Below, piece after piece: positions 8,408 to 16,918 of a stretch of DNA of 33,552 nucleotides (within the stretch, counting starts at the first letter, position 1; each line of letters begins with the position of its first letter). Under the pieces are notes generated by a model that was given only the letters and a program-made list of their open reading frames with translations, was not told where the DNA came from and made no database searches. The position numbers and the translations under genes are program-made. The stretch comes from Ochromonas danica (taxonomy: Eukaryota > Sar > Chrysophyceae > Chromulinales > Chromulinaceae). The stretch is taken from positions 1-33,552 of the forward strand of contig VKHL01000113.1 of the NCBI GenBank assembly GCA_015146655.1, read 5' to 3'.

Positions 8408-9829
8408 ATGATGTCGTCAAAAGAGACATCCCCTTTGCATGCCATCCCTCGCCTGCTGGGGCTGCTATGCTGTCTGCCATGGCTCTTTCTGGTCGAGCTG
8501 ATGAGAGAGATCGTGAATTTCTCCATTCCCAAAGCTATCATCACGACTAATCCATTCGAGCTATCCAGCCCTCATGAAGAGATAGACTTCTTGATCAAGA
8601 GCATTCGAAAGCAATCGTGCAACCAAGAAGGTCGCGATTATGATCTCACCCTCTTCGGTGGGTCCGAAGAATTTGGCACGAAAACAGCGTTGAGTCTGGT
8701 CAAATGGACTGCCGGTAGAAGCTGTCGATTAGCTCTCGCCGGTAGTCAACGAGAAGCTTTGCATAGGCTTCAGAGAGTCATGCTTAGCGCGGTAGCGCTT
8801 AGTGCAGTTGATGCTCGACTCTCTATCTCCGTGCTTCTTGTCGATGAAGACGAGGAGTTTGAGATGAGCACAGTCGTTGAAAAGAGCAAGGTGGTTGTTT
8901 CTGCCTCTGCTAACAACAAGCCGATGCTGCTGCGTTGTTGCGTCTTGCATGGAACTCATTACTGTGACGCTTCAACTGATTTAGATCATGTGAGGAAAGC
9001 CATCAGCCAATATGACCCAGTGGCTCAACAATCAGGCAGCGTGGTCATACCCTTCTGTTCCATGGAGAGCTTCCACAGCGATCTCTCTGTCTATTTGTGC
9101 GCCCGTGCCCTCTATCAAAAGGGAAATGCTTTGTCCGAAATTGACTTCATCAAAACATTCTCTCCAAGAGATCTGCAAAGCATGGTTAAACAGTGGATGG
9201 CGCAAAGAAGACGCGTACTGACGGACTTGGACTATGATCCCTTATTGCGCACTCCAAAGGGGAGTAAAACCATCCACAAGTTGATCTTGACCAGTCCAGC
9301 TTTTGTGGCTTGCGATGAACAAACAAAGCTCTACTTGACCTCTCCTTTGGCTTCCATATCCAGCATCTCTGTTGGTCGATCTCACGCCCTTCACTCAGCT
9401 CCTCTTCCCCACAGACTTAATTACCGAGATGCTATTGCTCACAAAAGCTTCTGGGGGGCGCTAGAGTTTGTCTTGGAGTCGCTGGCTATTCGATATATTA
9501 TGTATTTCTTCGCACAAGACACTCTGCACTGGATAATTGAATATTTCGAGCTAACCAGCCCTCCACAGACCAATGCTAACCAAGAAGAGGATATCCTGGT
9601 TCGTGGACATGGTAATTTAGGTTATGAAGTGAGATTTCGACTCTCTTTCGGACGCGGAGGAAATGAAGATATTGAGGCAACAATTTTGGCTCATACAGCT
9701 TTGGCATTGGCCGCCAGCAAATTCTCTCCAAGAGTCGGAGGAGTCCTGACACCAGCAAGTTGCATGGGGAATGAACTCATTGAGCGTTTGCTTAGGGCCG
9801 GCTGGAAGTTGATATGGGAAAAGAGGTGA
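8408..9829 (+). CDS. Saccharopine dehydrogenase-like oxidoreductase (SCCPDH family)
   Basis: Single exon, 473 aa, slightly longer than typical SCCPDH proteins (about 430). The order of blocks fits the family: an N-terminal Rossmann strand-turn-helix (YDLTLFGGSEEFG, about 78-90), the LALAGS strand (108-113), the G-T-H-Y-C-D block (182-187), the later SVVIPFCSMESFHSDL, and a C-terminal stretch (GYEVRFRLSFGRG ... GGVLTPASCMGNELIERL) that matches the family's conserved end. The dinucleotide-binding loop reads GGSEEFG where most members have GATGFTG, so cofactor binding may be altered. A hydrophobic stretch at 16-34 could anchor it in a membrane. Animal SCCPDH is found on lipid droplets and mitochondria; its reaction is not firmly known. 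The start is the first ATG of two adjacent ones. Confidence 0.75.
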   Translation: MMSSKETSPLHAIPRLLGLLCCLPWLFLVELMREIVNFSIPKAIITTNPFELSSPHEEIDFLIKSIRKQSCNQEGRDYDLTLFGGSEEFGTKTALSLVKWTAGRSCRLALAGSQREALHRLQRVMLSAVALSAVDARLSISVLLVDEDEEFEMSTVVEKSKVVVSASANNKPMLLRCCVLHGTHYCDASTDLDHVRKAISQYDPVAQQSGSVVIPFCSMESFHSDLSVYLCARALYQKGNALSEIDFIKTFSPRDLQSMVKQWMAQRRRVLTDLDYDPLLRTPKGSKTIHKLILTSPAFVACDEQTKLYLTSPLASISSISVGRSHALHSAPLPHRLNYRDAIAHKSFWGALEFVLESLAIRYIMYFFAQDTLHWIIEYFELTSPPQTNANQEEDILVRGHGNLGYEVRFRLSFGRGGNEDIEATILAHTALALAASKFSPRVGGVLTPASCMGNELIERLLRAGWKLIWEKR

Positions 9830-10020
9830 AAGGTCTTTCTCTAAATCTCGCTCAGAGCATATCCAGCGCTGCATTTTAATCGATGGCATATTATCTTCGT
9901 TAATCTCGGGAAATTAGTCGAATAGTACTAATAATATCATCGAGTTGTTCCATTACGCACAATTAATCTAAGCACTGTTCAATCATTTCATAGCACCATC
10001 TCCCACCATCTTGCTTCCAT

Positions 10021-12698
10021 CTAGAGAGTATAAATAGCAGCATCATCACTGAGATAAGGTAGGCGCCGGTTTAAATCATCGCCAGTAACGGTAGACCCTT
10101 CCACAATATCGCCCACAAAAATAAAAAGTTGGCACTTTCGAGCTCGGACCTGCACCTGCCCAGCGATTTCCTTGGTAAGGGCTCCAGTAACATCGCCCAC
10201 CAAAAGCAATCGATCTCCATACTTTAAACCATCAAGTTCCACTTCGAAATAACTGCTCTTCCATGCAACGTACGTCTCGTCTCCTTGGGGTTGAGGACAA
10301 GGCAAAGTAGTGATGAGTCTCGTATCAAACATATTCTGCACATAAACAAAGCAATCGTATTGACACTTCTTTGCCAAGCCACTCCCCACCAAGTTTCCTC
10401 CACCTTCTGGATTTTCAGCCACCAGCTGTGCCTCAAAAACAAGTTTGGCCTTCTTGCTTGTGCTCATGTATCGTATTGCACGAAGCAGTTTTCCTTTAAC
10501 ATTGCTTTGCAACTTCCAGCCTTTAGCTTGCATATCCTCCAAGGTCTTTGTGTTAACTTCTCCATCTCCACCGTGATAAAACCATGGAGAGGAGGAAAGG
10601 TCCAGCACATGAAGTGAAATGAGTCTACTTGAAATGGAGAAACAAGAACCTGTCCACTGAGGCTCGCCACAAGCAATCAAATCAACCGACAGGCGCCCGC
10701 TTTCAGGAACAGAAGTGAGTATGGTGCACAGCTGTACCCATTTAGTCGTGGAAAATCCATCTCCGAAAGCCCACCTTGTGTGTAGCCTTTGCTTGTGAAG
10801 GACATTCCTCTGCTTTCTGTGAATGGCAGCGACTTCCCACCACAATTCGAAATGGTCGGAAAGGGCAGCAATGTTCGTGCGTTCATGGGACTGCAGCATA
10901 ATCTGGAAAGAAAGGCGGAGAGGACGAGCAGCATTTATCGATCCCGATAAGCGAGAAACCAAACTAGCCACCTCGCCTAGATCAACAAGAAGGTGGCGTT
11001 TGTTGACGCATGCAGTTTTCTCTTTATTTTCAAGGCGCAGGAACACTGTTTGAGGAGTCTGAAGAAGGCGCCTACAACAGTCGACCGGTCAATTACAACT
11101 CCGAATAGCATGTAACTCTCATACTAACCTGACAGATTGCGAGCGAGTACTGAAAGAATCCCAACGCACCAAGAGGCACGAACTAAATAGCTGAATGCTA
11201 TGAAGAACTTGCTGTGGGATGTCTTCACCAAGGTCGTTGTTTTGAAGATCCAGAACATGTAAGCTTGGTAATGGTAAGACATTCAATAGTTTGCTGGCGG
11301 TGGGTGAAGATAAGCAATTGTGGGACAAATCTAAGTATGTAAGAGACTTGTTGTGCGGTAGAGAGTCCAGGATAAGGCAAGCGCCGGGATCCCCCAGTAA
11401 ATTTCCCCGCAATGCCAGTCTAATCAGAGCACAATCTGATGCTCGCAAGGCTTTACTGAGTACTTGAGCTAAAGCAAATCCAGCGTAACAAAATGAGAGA
11501 TCAAGGTCGGTGAGAGTGGGGGAAAGCAATTCCAAGGTTTGCTGCAAATTCAAATGGTTGATCAAACTGTGGAAAAGGGCGGCACAAAGAACGAAACAAA
11601 CTGACCTGGAGGGTCGAGATCGTCTTCCGAGCCAACTCAAATTGCGTAAGGCCTAGATAATACACTGCTTGAATCCCCCTTTGCATGCGACCCATCTCTT
11701 TTGTTCGATGGGTCTTGGCGACAGCTGTAGAGAGTCTAATTCCAGCTGTTTCTCTTCGAGCGACAAGCAGCTCATTAAGCGTTATCAGGAAGTCTGTGCT
11801 CGCACCTGGGTGCTTCACAAGTTCCTTGTAAGCGTTGTTGTCACCAATGGTATTGGGAACCAGAGGGCGGTTGGCCTTCCGTCTTGCTGCCCGCTCATTC
11901 GCCTCTGCAGGCAAGGACAGCAGATCCGGCAGCGAAACTGCGATGCCCCAAGTCGTTTCGGTTAGAAACTGTAGCATAGTACATAGCAATGTTGCTGCAT
12001 TGCCACCAAGCGGGTTGTAGTCAAGCAACAGATACTGAGGCGTGTTCTTGCGATTCTGAAGCACAGGATTCGTCTTAAGAGAAACATGGAGAAGACAAAG
12101 CACTGCACAAGCTCACCTTTAACGCTTCGACTATTGCAATGAAAGACAAGTCGTCTAGGTTATTTCGAGACAGATCGACCGCATCCACCATCGCACTTCT
12201 CAGCAAATGGGCGATCGCCTCAGCGTTGGCGGCAGACAACTCGCAGTTTCTCAGCCATGCCACACGCAAACCTGGATAAGCACTTTTTTGCCCAAACAAG
12301 GCCTTGATAATAGACGAAAAGCTTGCCTTGGAGGCGAACTTGAGGTTGGAGAGGTCGGCCACTCGTTCTCCCAGCAGGCGATTGAGAATGATCTCTCTCA
12401 TAGTCGCAGTCTGCTGCGGTTCTTGAAGTTCCGCCTCTTCGCTTGCACTCCCATCCCCCAAAGATAGTATCTTCTTCACTTCTTCAGTTTCTTCTTCAGA
12501 GACTTTCAGTCGAAGAGACTCGTACTTTCGTTTCCATTCTTCAGCTTCGAGATTTTTGTCAAGAAGTTGGAGTTCCAAGAGGGTGCGCTCCTTCTCGATG
12601 AGATCATTGATCTCGCCAATTAAATTGGGCGGGGGACGAGCCTGAGGACTTCCCTCATTGTGAGCCAAGTCGTCTGCTTCCATTTCTTCATCCATCAT
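10021..12698 (-). CDS. Leucine-rich-repeat protein with coiled coil and long unassigned C-terminal domain
   Basis: Exons 12698-12117, 12073-11606, 11541-11129 and 11071-10021 join in frame to 837 aa (introns 43, 64 and 57 nt). Residues about 28-78 are a charged coiled coil. LRR-type units (WLRNCELSAANAEAIAHLL, VDAVDLSRNNL, YLLLDYNPLGGNAA) span the first splice site. A non-LRR helical stretch with many Ala and Arg occupies most of exon 2, and further RNI-like repeats (LTDLDLSFC, LIRLALRGNLLGD, LTYLDLSHNCL, LHVLDLQNNDL) fill exon 3. The last 350 residues are mixed beta-rich sequence with several Trp and Cys that I do not recognise. LRR domains bind proteins; the ligand and cell location are unknown. 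It is divergent from the gene at 12842, 143 nt away, so they may share a promoter. The start is the upstream of two adjacent ATGs. Confidence 0.75.
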
Positions 12699-12841
12699 CT
12701 TGGAGGAGGGATCTCGAATCAAATCAAATTAATAGCATATGATGTTATTGTTTGGCGTGGGCTAATTTCCAGCGCAAGTAACAATACTACAGTTGACCTT
12801 CGTCGTTGACCTTGACCATCATCATTCCAGTGGTCGCAGCA

Positions 12842-13705
12842 ATGCAGTCTGAAGCTATGGATAGGTCGAGGTTGTCCAGGATACGTAAGAGCCAGTTAGA
12901 AGAGGTGAGGCACCTGGGTCACAGCCAGGGTAAAGTGCTGCACCACATCATGAGGCACTGCGATAAGGTCCTGCGCGAAGAGATGCGCTCTCAAGAGCGG
13001 AAGGCCAAGCATGACCATGTACAGACCCTCCGTCATGAAACCCTGAGGCAGCAGTCCGCACGGTCTGCTCGCCTCTCTAACAAAAACTCGCCCAAATCTC
13101 CTGCGCCTGTTGCGAAGCACACTCTGCACTTCCACAGAGCACCTCATCGAGAGGAAAGGAAGGCGCGGGCAATGACCGCCAACCTTCCTCTGGCCTTCTT
13201 GCGCTACCGCAGAGAAGATGATCTCTCACAGTCAAGCGAAGTATCGCGTGCCCTGGGTGCCTACGAGGCAGTCGTTCGAGACCGCCCCAACTTGCGCTAC
13301 CATCTTCCCTTCACAAATAGCTTCGCTGAAAGAGGTGACAGAAGGCATAAGCAAGAGGAGAAGCATGAGGAGGAGGAGGAAGAAGAAGATGATGATGACG
13401 GGATCAAGTTGAGTCAGGAGATGATGGACAGTATTCTGGATAGCAAGCGAGTGACTATTGGTGGCAGCGAAGAGCGCGAGGCAAAGGCAGTGGAGACGGA
13501 GTGGAGCACGGAGGAAATCTTGCGCCAGCTCTCCTCCTCTCTCACACTGCAGGTCACAGCCTCCACTTCCCATGAAGAGCCAGGCCTGCACTTCCTTCAA
13601 CAGTCCTACAGCCCCAGAATGGTGACAGATTACCTCTCACTCTGTGAGCACTTGCAGAAGATTGACTCTCCCAAAAAGTCACCTTACCATGGCACATCCC
13701 GATAG
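12842..13705 (+). CDS. Hypothetical protein, basic helical N-terminus and Glu/Asp run
   Basis: Single exon, 287 aa, starting at the first ATG in the frame (12842). Not recognised. Residues 1-80 are rich in Arg, His, Gln and Glu and look helical (RIRKSQLEEVRHLGH, LREEMRSQERKAKHD). A Ser/Pro/Lys linker follows, then a conserved-looking block (MTANLPLAFLRYRRED), a short Glu8-Asp4 run, and a Ser-rich C-terminus. There is no signal peptide or membrane segment. The open frame is long for this composition and has ordinary codon use, so it is probably a real gene. The divergent partner is the LRR protein gene. Confidence 0.6.
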   Translation: MQSEAMDRSRLSRIRKSQLEEVRHLGHSQGKVLHHIMRHCDKVLREEMRSQERKAKHDHVQTLRHETLRQQSARSARLSNKNSPKSPAPVAKHTLHFHRAPHREERKARAMTANLPLAFLRYRREDDLSQSSEVSRALGAYEAVVRDRPNLRYHLPFTNSFAERGDRRHKQEEKHEEEEEEEDDDDGIKLSQEMMDSILDSKRVTIGGSEEREAKAVETEWSTEEILRQLSSSLTLQVTASTSHEEPGLHFLQQSYSPRMVTDYLSLCEHLQKIDSPKKSPYHGTSR

Positions 13706-14323
13706 ACTTTATCCTATCTATGGTTGCACCACTTTGACTAGTTTCACATTCACATGCTCCTGAGGTCAAGAGAAGGTGGTCTTCGCTGCTCTGTGTGGCA
13801 TACTGCGACATGTCTTCGTGGTTGTATATGGTTTCGTTGGCTATTATCCGCGGGCTATTTGATTTCATTGAGATTTGGGAGAAAAGCGTATTGAACGAGA
13901 AGATGATCGCTCTCCCTGGCTCAGCACTAGCTAACCTCACTGAAATGATACAGATAATGCTGACAGTCTAGTCGCGCATCTGCACTGTGAATGGTGCAGT
14001 AGCTAGAAGGCACAGAGCAGTGTGCCTGTCCTATTCCTGCAGCTACTACTACCTTCCTACTCATATAACATGCAACGATTATATCCTAACCGAACTATTA
14101 TGACATTGTGAAGTGCTCAGGATAAACTTTTGAGCTAGCAACAGCGATTGAAAGAGTTAGCAAGCCATTTCATCTCATGCAGACTGTGTAAACATAACCC
14201 CATTAACTTAAGAAATAACGTATCCCCGCGCATAGCAACAATTCTCACAGCAGCCAGCAGTTGTTGGACTGACTTAACTACCTTTCTACTTTGGAAGGAA
14301 GGGGTCGAACTGAGAGAGAAATC
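13706..14323. other. Intergenic region before the G-patch gene
   Basis: About 620 nt between two plus-strand genes. Open frames here are short and show no protein-like pattern. One TTAACTTAA word lies at 14203-14211, 113 bp before the next ATG. I see no tRNA-like cloverleaf or other RNA gene. Confidence 0.5.
14203..14211. promoter_or_regulatory. TTAACTTAA word (reverse of TTAAGTTAA)
   Basis: Minus-orientation copy of the recurrent TTAAGTTAA word, 113 bp upstream of the G-patch ATG. Confidence 0.3.
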
Positions 14324-14920
14324 ATGCTGCAAGTGTTGGATAAGAAGACCGTTCATCGCCTGGGCACAACGCTGAATCATGGCGCAGCAAGCAAGCCCTC
14401 AGACTACGCGATGAAGCTGATGAACAAGATGGGCTGGAAAGAAGGCCAAGGACTTGGAAGGAACTCGGATGGTATCTCTTCTCACGTTAAGATTGACAAG
14501 CGTGAGGACAACCTAGGCTTGGGTCTGGGCAAGGAGTCCAAGGATGCCCCCTCCGCCTCTGCCTTGTCTGAGAATTGGTGGCACACTGACTTCTCCTCCA
14601 AGCTAAAGAAGTTCAGCAGCGCTATTAAGGTCGACAAGGACAAGAAGAAAAGCAAAAAGCGCGATCGCGACAGCAGGCAGGAGGAGGAGGAGGAGGGCAG
14701 TGATAGCGAGCGGAGGGCCAAGAAGAAGAAGAGCAAGAAGGAGAAGAAGGCCAAGAGAGAGAAGGAAGCCAAAGAGGTAGAAGAAGAGTCCCCAGAAGAG
14801 GCGGCTTTGGACTATCAAGAGCTTTTCAAGGCCACGGGTGGTGCTCGTCTTGGCATGCGAGCTCGTCGCGATCAAAAGGGAAAGATCTCTCGCACAGAGG
14901 GTCTGCAGGCTATACAGTAG
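14324..14920 (+). CDS. G-patch domain protein, PINX1/GPATCH4-like
   Basis: Single exon, 198 aa. A G-patch occupies about 26-70 (DYAMKLMNKMGWKEGQGLGR, then GISSHVKIDKREDNLGLGLG), with the spaced glycines of the family. It is followed by ENWWHTDFSSKLKKF, the Trp-rich extension seen in the PINX1/PXR1 and GPATCH4 group. A Lys/Glu-rich tail (about 105-160) resembles nucleolar localisation sequences. The end (ATGGARLGMRARRDQKGK) is basic. Members of this group stimulate DEAH-box helicases such as Prp43 and work in ribosome assembly in the nucleolus; that role is taken from the family. I cannot separate the two subfamilies by eye. The start is the first ATG in frame; earlier in-frame codons have no ATG. 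Confidence 0.8.
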   Translation: MLQVLDKKTVHRLGTTLNHGAASKPSDYAMKLMNKMGWKEGQGLGRNSDGISSHVKIDKREDNLGLGLGKESKDAPSASALSENWWHTDFSSKLKKFSSAIKVDKDKKKSKKRDRDSRQEEEEEGSDSERRAKKKKSKKEKKAKREKEAKEVEEESPEEAALDYQELFKATGGARLGMRARRDQKGKISRTEGLQAIQ

Positions 14921-15143
14921 ACTAGCTGCCACCCAATATAGTAGACTAGCTGCTGCAGGGACTGTAGTAGTCTTAGTGTAGTCTAGCTGACTTGTTGCTG
15001 TTGGTTGTATGATGGAGGTTGATGAGGTGACGTGGTGCTGTGTGTTTGTACATTCAATTGATTGATTTGCCTGCTGCCCTCCTCTTATTGTGGCTCTCTC
15101 TCTATACAAATGACATGTGCGAGACTCTCTTGACTCGCTTACT

Positions 15144-16564
15144 CTAGCTTGAGCTTGGCATGTGATGACCGAACTCGGGTCGCGCAGGTCGCCCCATGAG
15201 GTGGACGTGAGCATCCTCGATGGGCAGTTGACCAGTCAGAATCATAGCCACTGCGTTGAAGATGGGCAGGTCCAGTCCACATCGCCGAGCAAACTCCACG
15301 GCCACTTGAGCAGTCGGAACACCTTCCACAGTCATTTCTTGAGTGACGTCTTCCACCTTCTCGCCTCTGAGGATCAGTCAGTCAGGTTAGGTGAGGTTAG
15401 GTTAGGTTAGGGTCACTATCTAAAGACAAGAGGTTGCTAACTTGCTCATGCGAATTCCCAGTTTGCGATTACGACTGAGGCTGCCAAAGGCAGTAAGAAT
15501 GAGATCTGATTGAACAGCAGGCAAGCAAAAGTAAGGTAACGCTATCCACCACCAGGGACTAGCTCTAGACTAGACTAGATGACCATTACATTACCTCCCA
15601 CTCCACTGAGACCTGAGATAGTCTGTGGCTCTCCCCCCATCGCCTTGCATAGCGCCTGCAGCTCAAGAGAAGATCTTGTCAGATAAGCTGCCATGGTGTT
15701 GATCCCCCTTAAATTAAACAATGGATCAGTCCGCAGGTTCACCCGAGAGCAGAGCAGAGGAGAGAGAGGCAATGAGAGAGAAGCGCTTACATGCCCATGC
15801 CTTCTATCATCCCTGCGCCTATAGCCAGAGGGTTCTTGAGTGCTCCACCGAGCTGCACACCGATAACATCTTGCGAAGTGTAGCATCTAAAGGTGAGAGT
15901 GGTAAGCGCTCGCTGGATCTTGACAGCATGGTAGAGGTATTTGCTAGCAATAACAACTAAATAGGGAAGGGAAGGGTCAGACTATAGCAACACAGAGTGA
16001 CACACGACATGGACAACTCTACCAGCAGTGGGATAGTTCAGCATCATTTCCTGTGCGAAAGACGGGCCGGACAGAATGGCGTATGGCTGGTCTCTGCCCA
16101 GCACGTGGTGGATGGCGTCAGTCAGCAGACAGTTCTCTGCCAGGTACAAGCCTTTCGCAGTGTTGCAGATCAACAAGTCAGGAGAAAGCACATCTTTATG
16201 GTCACCAAGCCACGACGGCACCTGACAGAGACAGAGAGGAGTGTGATATGTGTGAGGTGTGTGAAGGGGGGAGGGGTATGCAGGGGGGGGGGGGGGGTAC
16301 CAGTTGGGTAGGAATCGCTAGGAAGAGAAGCTCGCAGCCTTCAAGTGCTTCGTGCACAGACAGACAGGCCGTAACGTTCTCGCTGAGAGTGAACTCCGAG
16401 AGGTAGTGCGGGTTGACGTGGTTGAGGTTGATGGAGTCCACCACCTCCTGCTTCCTCGCCACCATTGTCACATGGTTGCCATTGCGAGCTGCTATCTCAG
16501 CCACGGCGGTACCGAAGGCTCCAGCGCCGACCACGGCAATCTTTAACAAATGATCATTTTCCAT
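15144..16564 (-). CDS. NAD-dependent glycerol-3-phosphate dehydrogenase, six exons
   Basis: Exons 16564-16301, 16221-16023, 15956-15791, 15707-15595, 15505-15442 and 15366-15144 join in frame to 342 aa, the normal length of GpsA/GPD1 enzymes. It interconverts dihydroxyacetone phosphate and sn-glycerol 3-phosphate, the backbone for glycerolipids and glycerol. The NAD loop is GAGAFGTA (13-20). Further family blocks are LAIPTQ, the TAKGL strand, LSGPSFAQE, the catalytic-lysine block [48 protein letters not shown] and the EGVPTA region. The N-terminus is uncertain. An upstream exon (ATG at 16773, donor at 16659) could splice onto this frame only by skipping the first AG at 16580 for one four bases later. 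Reading through that intron from an ATG at 16639 would instead add a signal-like peptide. Confidence 0.88.
15384..15412. repeat. Short telomere-like GGTTA repeat in a GPDH intron
   Basis: AGGTTAGGTGAGGTTAGGTT followed by AGGTTAGGG lies inside the intron 15441-15367 of the GPDH gene. It is imperfect and only about 29 bp. It resembles TTAGG-type satellite but is too short to be called a relic telomere. Confidence 0.6.
16283..16297. repeat. Run of 15 G in a GPDH intron
   Basis: Fifteen consecutive G on the plus strand, within the first bases of the intron 16300-16222. On the sense strand it is poly-C starting three bases after the donor site (GTAC then C15). It may affect splicing or be prone to length error in assemblies. 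Confidence 0.9.
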
Positions 16565-16918
16565 GAGGCCTTCTTCTTCCTGTGAGACAGGATGAGGACA
16601 CAGAGACACCGAGATAAGACAGAGGAGGCAAGGCAGCATCGTCTGGTGATTCTCTTACCTTTTGTGTCTGTCTTGGGACTCCCTTCACTTGATTGATTGA
16701 AACACTGAGAGTCGCAAGGCTCTTCTTGTCTTGAATCTATTCCAAAGCTTGTTCTTGTGTCGGTGGATTCCATCGTAACTGCCACTATTCCATGGAACTA
16801 AAAGTCCGTTTCTTGGTCTCCTCTTGTTTATTGTGTATCTTGTTCTTGTCTTGTTGGGCGGAGGGCTTGGGAAGAAGAAAAGGAAGGGAAGGCCTGCCTG
16901 CCAGCTGAGACAGACAAG
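16565..16918. promoter_or_regulatory. Divergent promoter region of GPDH and the ACBP-START fusion gene
   Basis: About 350 nt between two divergent starts. It contains a possible GPDH 5' exon and intron (16773-16580) and one ATTCCATGGAAC palindrome. The right part (16850-16915) is purine-rich leader sequence of the fusion gene. Confidence 0.5.
16787..16798. promoter_or_regulatory. ATTCCATGGAAC palindrome with nearby half site
   Basis: One mismatch in the last base from the perfect 12-mer. A half site ATTCCAT lies at 16767-16773, 20 bp away. The palindrome is 121 bp upstream of the fusion-gene ATG and 223 bp upstream of the preferred GPDH ATG, so it may serve both genes. Confidence 0.45.

Noticed and set aside
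13554-13940. 128-codon minus-strand frame overlapping the end of the 12842 gene
   Set aside because: It overlaps coding sequence, has no motif and lacks a good start context.
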